Of a stretch of 59,793 nt of DNA, positions 25,478-33,586 are shown in pieces. The notes under the pieces were generated by a model. The model worked only from the letters and a program-made list of their open reading frames with translations, was not told where the DNA came from and did not search any database. Source of the DNA: Cognataquiflexum nitidum (GTDB lineage: Bacteria > Bacteroidota > Bacteroidia > Cytophagales > Cyclobacteriaceae); contig NZ_JAKZAM010000034.1 of the NCBI RefSeq assembly GCF_022538055.1, positions 1-59,793 on the forward strand, read 5' to 3'. A program made the position numbers and the translations under genes. How positions within the stretch are numbered: the first letter of the stretch is position 1; the number at the start of each line of letters is the position of its first letter.

Positions 25478-26698
25478 TCATATCATTATTGCATTTTTAA
25501 AGCCTGATTTGAGTTGGATGTATTTTTTGAGATCTGAATGGAGTATTTCTGTCAGCTCGGATTCATTTTTCTCAGAAGTTTCGGTAAATAAAAAGCCAAA
25601 AACCCCAAACTTGTCAAGATCGATTTTTCTGAGGTGTAGCGGGTTTTCAAAATCTGCGAGCAGCGCATCATAATCAAACCCTGCGATTTCTTCAGGTTTG
25701 AAACCTGTGGTATTATCCAAAAGGATCAAACTGTATTTTTTCCCTTTTCTGGTTTGGAATATGGATTCCCAATCTGGCTTTTTGGAATAAAAGAAATGTT
25801 CATACGAATTGATTCCATAAGCAAACCATGACAGGTCTCCTGTGGTGCACCAACCGCCGAATCTCATGGGATTGACCTCGATAGGGAAAAGTTTTCCTTT
25901 CTCGTCCATCCTGATTTCAATGTGCAAGGGGAAATTTCTGAGATTTACTTTAGATCCAATGACGGCAAGAAAGTCATGAATAGGACTTTGAAGTTTTTGG
26001 ATGATATCAGGAGAACTTGAATACACCCGGTCGCTGACGTCGTTTTCTGAGGTGAAAACATGGTGCAGGATGTTTAAAATCACCGGATTACCTTTCACAT
26101 CAAAATAACAATCAAAAGCATATTCCTCGCCTCTGATGTATTGTTCGATGATAAATTCGGTATTGTCGATGACCTCCTTGGGGTAGAGAGATTGAGTCCT
26201 GATAATGTCTTGTTCAATCTTTGCCACTGTGCCTGTCCAGGCTTCGGGGCTGTCCACTTTGTATACCGCAATGCTGAAAAAACCCACTGCAGGTTTTATG
26301 ATAAACGGAAATTTGAATCCGGAAACGTCCATACTCCTCAGTTTTTCCACTGCCACAGCTTTGAAAAAGTAATCAGGATAGGCCGTTTTGATAAGTTGCC
26401 GGAACTTATACTTGTTTTTGAAGAGGTCAATGATTTCGGGAAGGCCTGTACCTTGGGTATGTTGTTGGATCCAACTGATGCTGTTTTCCGAATTGGTATA
26501 AATAGGAGTGTGGGGATTATCCCGAAGACGTCGGGCCGCATCTTCCTCCGCTATCCAATTATTAAACTTGTTTCCGGCTATTTGTTTGGCTTCTTTGGTG
26601 GCAATTACTTCAAATTTATTTTCAATGATAGTTTGTAACAGAAAATCTGAGACATAGGGGTAATCAAGAAGGATCATTTTGGAAGAGTTTATTGACAC
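25478..26698 (-). CDS. ATP-grasp domain protein
   Basis: A 406-residue protein with an ATP-grasp fold: FPFIIKPAVGFFSIAVYKV (about 130-148) as the ATP-binding strand-loop, EFIIEQYIRGEEYAFDCYFD as the hinge and metal region, and PIEVNPMRFGGWC with the conserved Glu/Asn metal ligands. Such enzymes ligate a carboxylate to an amine or thiol using ATP. The partner substrate is not identifiable. Third gene of an operon after menE and DUF2141. Met8 is an alternative start. Confidence 0.8.
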   Translation of the reverse strand: MSINSSKMILLDYPYVSDFLLQTIIENKFEVIATKEAKQIAGNKFNNWIAEEDAARRLRDNPHTPIYTNSENSISWIQQHTQGTGLPEIIDLFKNKYKFRQLIKTAYPDYFFKAVAVEKLRSMDVSGFKFPFIIKPAVGFFSIAVYKVDSPEAWTGTVAKIEQDIIRTQSLYPKEVIDNTEFIIEQYIRGEEYAFDCYFDVKGNPVILNILHHVFTSENDVSDRVYSSSPDIIQKLQSPIHDFLAVIGSKVNLRNFPLHIEIRMDEKGKLFPIEVNPMRFGGWCTTGDLSWFAYGINSYEHFFYSKKPDWESIFQTRKGKKYSLILLDNTTGFKPEEIAGFDYDALLADFENPLHLRKIDLDKFGVFGFLFTETSEKNESELTEILHSDLKKYIQLKSGFKNAIMI

Positions 26699-26708
26699 AA
26701 AGGTAATT

Positions 26709-27131
26709 TCATCTCAGTTTGATACTGACATTATTTTTACCGGCGGTTACTTTAAATGCCGCTTTTTCAAAAGTAGGAGGACCAAAAGTACCCATGGCGT
26801 CGTTGGAAAACCCATATCCATCCCTCGGGATTCCAAATGAGTTGGTTCTTAATTTGCCCGTATTCTGACTGTCATGAAATACCGAAAGGGCATAAGTGCC
26901 TTCAGGAATGGAACCAAAGTCTACTATAGCTATTCCATCTTTGATCTTAACTGAGGCGCTTTTGAAGGCTTTTGATTCCTCTTCAGGAAAACCATTCCCT
27001 CCTTTAAATAACAAGACTCTAACAAAACCCTGATCATTTTTGACTTCAGTCACCTTAAGGGTCAGTGTTGTTGGATTTTGGTTGGTATAAAACAAAGTGG
27101 ATATGGTCAAAATAAAAATGAATAGTTTCAT
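26709..27131 (-). CDS. Secreted DUF2141 protein
   Basis: A 140-residue exported protein with a short signal peptide (MKLFIFILTISTLFYT). A DUF2141 core follows, with VRVLLFKGGNGFPEEESKAF, DFGSIPEGTYALSVFHDSQN and GIPRDGYGFSNDAMGTFGPPTF. These are small beta-sandwich periplasmic proteins of unknown function. The start overlaps the menE stop by 4 bp, and the ATP-grasp gene follows after 10 bp, so the three are translated from one message. Confidence 0.85.
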   Translation of the reverse strand: MKLFIFILTISTLFYTNQNPTTLTLKVTEVKNDQGFVRVLLFKGGNGFPEEESKAFKSASVKIKDGIAIVDFGSIPEGTYALSVFHDSQNTGKLRTNSFGIPRDGYGFSNDAMGTFGPPTFEKAAFKVTAGKNNVSIKLR

Positions 27132-28204
27132 CTTGCTGATTTTATGGTTTCTGATTTATTGATTTTACCGGAAGGAGTTTTGACAAATTCCCTAACGAAG
27201 ATTAGCTCTTTTGGGATTTGGTATTTATCTACAATCTGTGAAATTGAGTGCAATAAGTTGCTTTTTTTTGGATTGTCCAATATTGGGTGCTCTATGACTA
27301 AAGCGAGTTTTTGACCCAACTTCTCGTCATCCAGTCCGAAAAGAAAAAACGGCACCTTTCCATAGTAGGATTCAATGGTAGGGGCAATTTGGTTCTCCAA
27401 GATCTCCGGTTGGATTTTGAAGCCTCCGGAATTGATGGTGAAATCTGATCTCCCGATCCACATGAAATGCTTCTCATCCAGGATATCTACCAAGTCATTG
27501 GTCTGCAACCTTTTTTCTTTTGCCATTGGCGCTTCTATCCAAAGCCTTTTGTCAGGATCTGCGCCAATGCTTACCCCGGGAAGTGTTTCAAATACCAACT
27601 CAGTCCCTGCTATTTTGGCCAAAGCAATATGGGAAACAGTCTCCGTCATCCCGTAAGTCTGGTAAGCAGGAATCTTCTCAGAAGAGATTTTTTCAAGAAG
27701 TGATTTTGGGGAAGGTGCTCCGCCGATCACAAGAGTTTTGATTTTTTTCAGTTTTTGGAGGGAGGAGTTTTGAGAAAGGCATGATGCTACCTGCATCGGG
27801 ACCATGGCCACAAAGTCAAATGCGCCATCCACCCATTCTTCTTCGAAAGGATTTTCTTTTGGCTTGGTTACTATCAGGTCCGCATCCCACACCATTGCCC
27901 TCACCAACATCATTTTGCCTGCTATCATTTGGATATTCAGGCAGCAGAGCAGGCGGGGATTTTTTGCAATCCCGAAGAATTTTCCCGTTGCGGCAACCGA
28001 AATCTCCATCTGTCCTCGGTCTACAGCAATGGTCTTTGGGATTCCGGTCGAACCAGAAGTTTGGAGCAGAAAGGAATCCTGACCCTGCAGCCAACTTTGG
28101 CAAAAGAGAAGGACTTCACTAAAATAAGCATCCCCTTCCTCCCAATTTCCTTTTAGGATTTGGTCAAAAGTGTATGCATTTTTTTCAAGAATGATTTTTC
28201 CCAT
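27128..28204 (-). CDS. menE: O-succinylbenzoate-CoA ligase (MenE-like)
   Basis: Activates o-succinylbenzoate with ATP and CoA in menaquinone synthesis. The 358 residues from MGKIILEK are short for acyl-CoA ligases but usual for Bacteroidota MenE. The AMP-binding motif is LLQTSGSTGIPKTIAV. YQTYGMTETVSH carries the adenylate-binding Thr-Glu, and GRSDFTINSGGFKIQPE holds the hinge aspartate; the C-terminal Lys lies in TPSGKINKSE. Divergent from menB, 81 bp away, which supports the assignment. Start chosen 21 bp inside the longest frame. Confidence 0.88.
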   Translation of the reverse strand: MGKIILEKNAYTFDQILKGNWEEGDAYFSEVLLFCQSWLQGQDSFLLQTSGSTGIPKTIAVDRGQMEISVAATGKFFGIAKNPRLLCCLNIQMIAGKMMLVRAMVWDADLIVTKPKENPFEEEWVDGAFDFVAMVPMQVASCLSQNSSLQKLKKIKTLVIGGAPSPKSLLEKISSEKIPAYQTYGMTETVSHIALAKIAGTELVFETLPGVSIGADPDKRLWIEAPMAKEKRLQTNDLVDILDEKHFMWIGRSDFTINSGGFKIQPEILENQIAPTIESYYGKVPFFLFGLDDEKLGQKLALVIEHPILDNPKKSNLLHSISQIVDKYQIPKELIFVREFVKTPSGKINKSETIKSAR

Positions 28205-28285
28205 TGTAAAGCATTGCCTTTTCAAAAATCAACAAAATTCCTTTAAGGCTGTTATCTTGCGTAAAATAATTAAACCAAAAATAGC

Positions 28286-29125
28286 ATGGAGATCAATTGG
28301 AAAACCGCTAAGGAATACGAAGACATAACCTATAAAAAATGTAATGGTGTGGCAAGAATTGCTTTTAACAGGCCTGAGGTCAGAAACGCTTTCCGTCCAA
28401 AAACCACCAAAGAACTTTACGATGCTTTTTATGATGCGCAGGAGGACACATCGATAGGCGTGATTTTACTTTCAGCGGAGGGGCCTTCTCCAAAAGATGG
28501 GATCTACTCTTTTTGCTCGGGTGGTGACCAAAGGGCCCGTGGTCAGCAAGGGTATGTCGGAGAGGATGGGTACCACAGACTGAATATTCTGGAAGTTCAA
28601 CGGTTGATCCGGTTTATGCCAAAAGTCGTCATAGCCGTAGTCCCCGGTTGGGCTGTGGGAGGAGGACATAGCCTACATGTGGTCTGTGACCTGACTTTGG
28701 CGAGTAAAGAACATGCCATTTTTAAGCAGACCGATGCGGATGTGACGAGTTTTGATGGTGGATATGGTTCGGCGTACCTAGCCAAAATGGTGGGACAGAA
28801 GAAAGCCCGAGAGATATTTTTCCTCGGGAGAAACTATTCTGCGCAGGATGCCTATGATATGGGCATGGTCAATGCCGTGATTCCCCATGCCGAATTGGAG
28901 GCTACCGCCTATGAATGGGCACAGGAAATATTAGCTAAATCCCCCACTTCCATCAAAATGTTGAAGTTTGCGATGAACTTAACGGATGACGGTATGGTCG
29001 GGCAGCAGGTTTTTGCAGGGGAAGCGACGAGGTTGGCCTACGGCACAGAGGAAGCAAAAGAAGGAAGAAATGCTTTTCTTGAAAAGAGAAAACCGAATTT
29101 CAAAGACATCAAATGGATCCCCTAA
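28286..29125 (+). CDS. menB: 1,4-dihydroxy-2-naphthoyl-CoA synthase
   Basis: Crotonase-fold enzyme that closes the naphthoquinone ring of menaquinone. It has 279 residues, the family norm. Oxyanion-hole segment FCSGGDQRARG, the GWAVGGGHSLHVVCDLT motif, and SFDGGYGSAYLAKMVGQKKARE are MenB-specific. The C-terminal YGTEEAKEGRNAFLEKRKP also fits. The promoter lies in the 81-bp gap shared with menE. The stop overlaps the lipase start as TAATG. Confidence 0.95.
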   Translation: MEINWKTAKEYEDITYKKCNGVARIAFNRPEVRNAFRPKTTKELYDAFYDAQEDTSIGVILLSAEGPSPKDGIYSFCSGGDQRARGQQGYVGEDGYHRLNILEVQRLIRFMPKVVIAVVPGWAVGGGHSLHVVCDLTLASKEHAIFKQTDADVTSFDGGYGSAYLAKMVGQKKAREIFFLGRNYSAQDAYDMGMVNAVIPHAELEATAYEWAQEILAKSPTSIKMLKFAMNLTDDGMVGQQVFAGEATRLAYGTEEAKEGRNAFLEKRKPNFKDIKWIP

Positions 29126-29967
29126 TGAAACATCTGGAGACAAGTTATATGACCCATGATGGCTTGAAGCTTTACCTTCAGGCTTGGATGCCCGAGCATT
29201 CCAAAGCGGCAATCTTAATTGTTCATGGTTTGGGGGAGCATTCTTCCCGGTATGCCCATTTGGCCAAAAAGCTCGTGGATAAAGATATTGCGGTCTTTAC
29301 CTTCGATGGGAGGGGTCATGGAAAATCTTGTCTTCCAAAGCCGGATGCCTACTTTTCCGATCATGAGGATTATCTCAAAGACATCGATGCTTTGTTCGGA
29401 AAAGTAAAAACTTACGTTCCCAATGTCCCTGCATTTATTTTTGGACACAGTATGGGAGGTGGATTGGTCGCTGCCTATGTGTTGAAATACCAGCCAAACG
29501 CAAAAGGAATTGTCCTAAGTGCCGCAGCTTTGAAGCCTGCTGATGATGTTTCCAAATTTCTTATCGCAGCTTCTTCAGTGGTCAGTAAAATAGCTCCAAG
29601 GTTAAAGGTTTTGAAATTGGATAGCAGTAAAGTTTCTCACGATCCTGAAGAAGTAAGAAAATATGATGAAGATCCTTTGAATTACCATGAAGCGATTCCT
29701 GCCAGGACAGGCTACGAACTACTCAGGATGATGAAGGAAATAGATCAAAAATCGAAAGAATTCAAACTTTCGGTCTTGTTGCTTCACGGAACTGCTGACA
29801 TGCTTACCAATCCAAAAGGATCAGAGGAGTTTTTTGGGAAAATTTCATCTCATGATAAATCCTTCAATAAATACCCCGGCCTTTTCCATGAACTGGTCAA
29901 TGAATATGAAAAAGAGCAAATTATGGGAGATATAGTGAAGTGGATTGAGGGGAGGGTGGATGCTTAA
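29125..29967 (+). CDS. Alpha/beta hydrolase, monoacylglycerol-lipase-like
   Basis: A 280-residue serine hydrolase. The oxyanion region is ILIVHGLGEHSSRY, the nucleophile elbow is FGHSMGGG, the acid is Asp in LLHGTADMLT, and the catalytic His lies in YPGLFHELVNE, all in the order of monoacylglycerol lipases. No signal peptide. The start ATG shares one base with the menB stop (TAATG); an ATG 12 bp upstream is possible. Translational coupling to menB is notable, but MenH-like activity is not supported by the sequence. Confidence 0.85.
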   Translation: MKHLETSYMTHDGLKLYLQAWMPEHSKAAILIVHGLGEHSSRYAHLAKKLVDKDIAVFTFDGRGHGKSCLPKPDAYFSDHEDYLKDIDALFGKVKTYVPNVPAFIFGHSMGGGLVAAYVLKYQPNAKGIVLSAAALKPADDVSKFLIAASSVVSKIAPRLKVLKLDSSKVSHDPEEVRKYDEDPLNYHEAIPARTGYELLRMMKEIDQKSKEFKLSVLLLHGTADMLTNPKGSEEFFGKISSHDKSFNKYPGLFHELVNEYEKEQIMGDIVKWIEGRVDA

Positions 29968-29996
29968 ATCTTGGATAAAGATTATTGGTTAATACG

Positions 29997-30082
29997 GTAA
30001 GAAGTAAAAGGTAAGAGGTGGAAACCGATTACCTCTTACCTTTTACCTTTAACCACTTACCTTTTACCATTCACCTTTTTCA
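29997..30082. repeat. 7-bp tandem tracts between convergent genes
   Basis: GTAAGAA, GTAAAAG, GTAAGAG, GTGGAAA (29997-30024) are followed by a complementary pyrimidine series of TTACCTC/TTACCTT-type heptamers (from 30030) reaching the stop of the stress-protein gene. The two series are inverted relative to each other and so form a long hairpin. Confidence 0.65.
30004..30046. terminator. Possible bidirectional terminator hairpin
   Basis: A perfect 16-bp inverted repeat, GTAAAAGGTAAGAGGT (30004-30019) and ACCTCTTACCTTTTAC (30031-30046), with an 11-nt loop. It lies between the convergent lipase and universal stress protein genes. There is no clean T run, so terminator function is an inference from position. 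Confidence 0.45.
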
Positions 30083-30889
30083 CTTGATCACCAAAAGCGG
30101 CACGTGGGTATGGTAAGCCATCTCCAGACTCGTGCTTCTGTTGAATAGGTATTCGAAAAATGATTTGTTTTTGTAAAACATCACCAAAATAGATCCTGGA
30201 TTTTTTTTGAGATAGGATTCAATACCGGAGTTGACATCAGAAGATTCTTCTACAACAAAGCTGATTTCCTCATTTTCATACTTTTCCTTAAGCACTTCCT
30301 CGAGTCCTATCATCCCAATATTCTTTTCAAAACTATCCTCAGTTTTGACATGAAAAAACTCATATGGAAGGTCAAAATTACTGGTTAGCTTGAACAGGGT
30401 GTTGAAGAACTTTTCTTCTTCTTTGATCAACTCGAGGCCGGTGGAGATTTTTGTCCAATTTTCCCATTTTGCATTTTGTGGGACTGCCAGTACAGGAACC
30501 TTGCTTTCTTTGATGACATGGCCGGTATTTGATCCTATAAGCGCTTTTTTTATCCCGCTTGCTCCTTGGGTTCCCATGACGATCAAGTCATATTCCTCCC
30601 TGTATGCCAATGCTGTTACTGTCGAGGCCACTGTACCTTGGGCAATCTTATATTCAATTTCAATTCCCAATTCCTTTACTTCCTTTGCTGATTTTTTTAG
30701 TGCTTTTCTTGCATCTGATTCAATTTGATTGACGATTTCTGTGGCTTGGGCAGCAAAATCATACACGGCATAAAAGGCGAACATGAGTGTAATGGAAGCC
30801 TTTTCTTTTAAGGCGATCTTCGTTGCAAAATCCAATGCATTGTTTGCATTGTCTGAAAAATCTGTGGGAACAAGGATTTTCATGGCCAT
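30080..30889 (-). CDS. Universal stress protein, two tandem domains
   Basis: A 269-residue protein with two UspA-like domains. The first (1-140) begins MKILVPTDFSDNANNALDFA and has the ATP-binding signature GTQGASGIKKALIGSNTGHVI before VPVLAVP. The second (about 150-269) is degenerate: it ends SLEMAYHTHVPLLVIK and lacks a clear nucleotide loop. Tandem Usp proteins are common in Bacteroidota; the role is general stress tolerance, not specific. The true start may be the third codon (MKILVP). Confidence 0.9.
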   Translation of the reverse strand: MAMKILVPTDFSDNANNALDFATKIALKEKASITLMFAFYAVYDFAAQATEIVNQIESDARKALKKSAKEVKELGIEIEYKIAQGTVASTVTALAYREEYDLIVMGTQGASGIKKALIGSNTGHVIKESKVPVLAVPQNAKWENWTKISTGLELIKEEEKFFNTLFKLTSNFDLPYEFFHVKTEDSFEKNIGMIGLEEVLKEKYENEEISFVVEESSDVNSGIESYLKKNPGSILVMFYKNKSFFEYLFNRSTSLEMAYHTHVPLLVIK

Positions 30890-30986
30890 TTCAGGTTTTG
30901 GATAAAACTTTTAAATTTTCTTTTTGGTATTTTATTTGAACACAATTTAGATAAATTGGAAAAACAAAATCCTGATATTCATCAGT

Positions 30987-31592
30987 TTAATTTCTGATTT
31001 TTTTCCCGGAAAGCCTGACCACATGGGCATCACCCTCATGCCCCTTTCCCTCATTCAGGTAGATGACCCCATCATATTCAATGTGCCATTGGATATTTTC
31101 AAAAACAGATTTCAAATCAGTAAGGTTATAGAGGAAATCTGGGTTTTTTGGACCTCCGGATTGGTATTGAAGTTGTTTTTTACCAAAACCTTCAATGATC
31201 ATTTTGCCTCCCACTTTCAGGGCTTTTTCAAATTTGGAATAAACTTCAGCCAAAATCTCCTTTGGAAGATGAAAATACACCAAGGCTACCACGTCAAAAG
31301 ATTCCGGTTCGGGCATATAAATCATAGCATCACAAACTTGGTATTCGATCTGAAGTCCTATTTTTTCGGCTTTTTGTAAACAATGTTTTTTGCCGGTTTC
31401 ACTTTGGTCTATGGCTGTCACCTGCCAGCCTAATGAAGCAGCATACAAGGCATTTCTGCCTTCTCCCTCTCCCGGGAAAAGGATTTTGCCGGCCGACATC
31501 GAATCGATATTGGATCTTACAAACTCATTAGGATGCTCCCCATATAGATTGGGAGTTTGAGAAAACTTTTCATTCCAGAAAATATTGTCCAT
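30987..31592 (-). CDS. Class I SAM-dependent methyltransferase
   Basis: A 201-residue Rossmann-fold methyltransferase. Motif I is KILFPGEGEGRNALYAASLGW, motif II ends in VTAIDQSETG, and the post-I acid lies in YQVCDAMIY. It is similar in size and layout to TehB-like and thiopurine-type methyltransferases; the acceptor is unknown. Stands alone with 97 bp to the stress-protein gene downstream. No signal peptide. Confidence 0.85.
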   Translation of the reverse strand: MDNIFWNEKFSQTPNLYGEHPNEFVRSNIDSMSAGKILFPGEGEGRNALYAASLGWQVTAIDQSETGKKHCLQKAEKIGLQIEYQVCDAMIYMPEPESFDVVALVYFHLPKEILAEVYSKFEKALKVGGKMIIEGFGKKQLQYQSGGPKNPDFLYNLTDLKSVFENIQWHIEYDGVIYLNEGKGHEGDAHVVRLSGKKIRN

Positions 31593-31728
31593 TTTTAGTT
31601 ATTTCCCCAAAAATCTCTAAATATTTTCAGCCCTTCAGTAATAAAACTCACTTTTTCAGATTAAAATCATGAATAAATGTAACATTCGTCACATTTTAGT
31701 AGGGTTCTTATGATTAGTTTTGAATTGA

Positions 31729-31943
31729 AATAAGAATACGAGAGAGTTTCAGATATCAAAATTGAAGTTTTCGCCACCCGGTTCTTACCCTTCAGAATAA
31801 GTCAATAGGTGTCTAAAGTTGGTCAAAAAAAAGTAAGCTTGGGTAAAAGGAGAAAATCTCTCCGAGCTGAAAACAAAGATAATTAGTTGTGGTTTATGGG
31901 AGTATCGAAAGAGGGCAATCACGTGGATTGTCCTTTTTCTTTT
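31729..31943 (+). ncRNA. Candidate small RNA or attenuated leader
   Basis: Inferred only from a TAGTTTTG -7 element upstream, an internal GGAGA/TCTCC hairpin region around 31850, and a terminator-like hairpin at the end. No match to 6S, SRP, tmRNA or a known riboswitch was recognised. It could be an independent RNA or the 5' leader of the sterol-desaturase-like gene. Confidence 0.2.
31913..31943 (+). terminator. Terminator-like hairpin before the hydroxylase gene
   Basis: GGGCAATC (31913-31920) pairs with GATTGTCC (31926-31933, one G-T pair) over a 5-nt loop, followed by a T-rich run. It ends 20 bp before the start codon at 31964, an unusual place for a terminator. Confidence 0.55.
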
Positions 31944-31963
31944 AAAAGAAAAAAAGCTAGAAT

Positions 31964-32866
31964 ATGGAATTGGAGAAATACATCAAGATAATCGGTGATT
32001 CTTATTATGGTTATTGGAATTACCTCATCAGCGAAATGTTTTACCCTTCCTGGCACAATTACTTCTGGTGGTTGCTTGGCCTATCGGTTGGGGTTTGGTT
32101 ATTGGAAATTTTCCGTCCCTGGAGGGAAAATCAATCAGTATTCAGAAAGGATTTTTGGCTGGACGGATTTTATATGTTTTTCAATTATTTCCTGTTTTCC
32201 CTGATTGCCTACAATGCCATTTCCAATGTAGCTGTAGAAGCATTCAATGACTTCTTGGGATTATTTGGAATCGAAAATACTGTAGCCCTCAACATAGAAA
32301 CCTGGCCAAGATGGTCCCAGTTTTTACTGCTGTTTTTGGTTGCAGATTTTATTCAGTGGAATGTTCACAGGGTATTGCACAGGGTTCCGATCCTTTGGGA
32401 GTTCCATAAAGTCCATCACTCTGTTGAAGAAATGGGTTTTGCGGCCCATTTGAGATTCCATTGGATGGAAACCATCCTTTACAAATCTGCCCAGTATATC
32501 CCTTTGGCAATGATTGGCTTTGGTCTGGAGGACTTCTTTATAGTGCACATCTTCACTACCGCCATCGGTCATCTCAACCATGCCAACCTGAGAATCACTT
32601 ATGGTCCGCTGAAATATATTCTGAATAATCCCATCATGCATTTATGGCATCATGTGAAAGTTTTGCCGAAAGACAGGCCTTACGGAGTCAATTACGGCAT
32701 CACCCTCAGTGTTTGGGATTACCTTTTTGGTACCAATTATATTCCTCATGAAGGCAGAGATGAACCCTTGGGTTTTGAAGGAATGGAAGAATTTCCAAAG
32801 ACTTTCTTCCAGCAGATCACTTACCCTTTTATAAAGAAAAAGCAACATGAAAGCAACCATCAATAA
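31964..32866 (+). CDS. Sterol desaturase/fatty acid hydroxylase family protein
   Basis: A 300-residue membrane di-iron enzyme with several N-terminal helices (about 30-120). Histidine clusters expected to bind two irons are present: HRVLHR, HKVHH, a later HLNHAN and LWHHVKV. The family oxidises or hydroxylates lipids such as sterols, fatty acids or carotenoids; the substrate here is unknown. Overlaps the small membrane-protein gene by 20 bp, so the two probably act together. Confidence 0.88.
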   Translation: MELEKYIKIIGDSYYGYWNYLISEMFYPSWHNYFWWLLGLSVGVWLLEIFRPWRENQSVFRKDFWLDGFYMFFNYFLFSLIAYNAISNVAVEAFNDFLGLFGIENTVALNIETWPRWSQFLLLFLVADFIQWNVHRVLHRVPILWEFHKVHHSVEEMGFAAHLRFHWMETILYKSAQYIPLAMIGFGLEDFFIVHIFTTAIGHLNHANLRITYGPLKYILNNPIMHLWHHVKVLPKDRPYGVNYGITLSVWDYLFGTNYIPHEGRDEPLGFEGMEEFPKTFFQQITYPFIKKKQHESNHQ

Positions 32867-33110
32867 TTGGCGATTTGTCATTATCCTCAGCCTGACGTTG
32901 GGTTTGGCTCCTTTTGTCCCAGAGCCACACATATGGGGAAAGATCAAATGGATAGCTGGTGGGGCCAAAGGGATGGCTGCTTTGGATTGGTTTGATTTTG
33001 TATACCATGCCATTCCTTGGGCATTGTTGATCAGACTTTCCATCCTCCACCTGACCGGTAAGCTCCCAAAACCGGTAGAGAATCAAACAGAAGCAAAAAA
33101 CCCTATGTGA
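32847..33110 (+). CDS. Small membrane protein, partner of the hydroxylase
   Basis: An 87-residue protein with an N-terminal membrane helix (NWRFVIILSLTLGLAPF) and a second hydrophobic segment (VYHAIPWALLIRLSIL). The conserved middle EPHIWGKIKWIAGGAKGM matches a family I recall next to sterol-desaturase genes in other Bacteroidota. The start lies inside the hydroxylase gene (20-bp overlap), a sign of translational coupling. No function known. Confidence 0.75.
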   Translation: MKATINNWRFVIILSLTLGLAPFVPEPHIWGKIKWIAGGAKGMAALDWFDFVYHAIPWALLIRLSILHLTGKLPKPVENQTEAKNPM

Positions 33111-33142
33111 TTTTGGTTACGGTTTGGCAATATTTCTGACCA

Positions 33143-33150
33143 TAACTTTG
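33143..33150 (+). promoter_or_regulatory. -7 element of the rhodanese gene
   Basis: TAACTTTG matches TAnnTTTG; TTTG at 33123-33126 could be the -33 element though the 16-bp spacing is a little short. About 25 bp upstream of the ATG. Confidence 0.45.
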
Positions 33151-33174
33151 TAATCATAATAAAACGGAAAAAAC

Positions 33175-33510
33175 ATGTTTGATTTCTTTAGAACTAAACC
33201 AAAAAAATATACAGACCTATTTTGTGAAGATTTCCAAAAAGGTATGACTGCCAAAGACGCTGTAATACTTGATGTAAGGACAGCAGGGGAGTTTCATTCC
33301 GGAAAATTGAAAGGCGCTAGGAACATTGACATGATGAGTCCAAACTTTATGTCTCAAATCCAAAACCTTCCAAAGGATAAAAAGTATTATATCTACTGCC
33401 GAAGTGGAAACAGGAGCGGACAGGCTTGTGAAGTCATGAGTGAAATGGGATTTGAACACACTTATAATATGGCCGGAGGAATTATCAGATGGCCTTACGA
33501 AATCGTTTAA
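33175..33510 (+). CDS. Single-domain rhodanese
   Basis: A 111-residue cytoplasmic sulfurtransferase domain. The substrate-binding and catalytic loop is YIYCRSGNRSGQA with Cys75; the domain also has AVILDVRTAGEFHSGKLKGARNID. Likely carries persulfide sulfur for thiol metabolism or detoxification; the acceptor is unknown. Own promoter upstream and a strong terminator downstream, so it is monocistronic. Confidence 0.93.
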   Translation: MFDFFRTKPKKYTDLFCEDFQKGMTAKDAVILDVRTAGEFHSGKLKGARNIDMMSPNFMSQIQNLPKDKKYYIYCRSGNRSGQACEVMSEMGFEHTYNMAGGIIRWPYEIV

Positions 33511-33539
33511 AATATTGATTGGGTTGAATGGTGTTAAAG

Positions 33540-33575
33540 TCCATCGGCAGGCAACTGACCGATGGATTTTTTTTT
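33540..33575 (+). terminator. Terminator of the rhodanese gene
   Basis: TCCATCGG (33540-33547) and CCGATGGA (33559-33566) form a perfect stem followed by nine Ts. Confidence 0.92.
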
Positions 33576-33586
33576 CCTTCAATCTG

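Larger units (their letters stand above)
31593..31963. other. Intergenic region with promoter-like and hairpin elements
   Basis: About 370 bp without an ORF. A consensus -7 element TAGTTTTG (31715-31722) on the plus strand and a terminator-like hairpin at 31913-31943 bracket roughly 215 nt of non-coding sequence. See the separate entries for the candidate RNA and the hairpin. Confidence 0.4.

Noticed and set aside
29125..29967. Assignment of the hydrolase as MenH
   Set aside because: Motifs match monoacylglycerol lipases better; only adjacency to menB suggested MenH.
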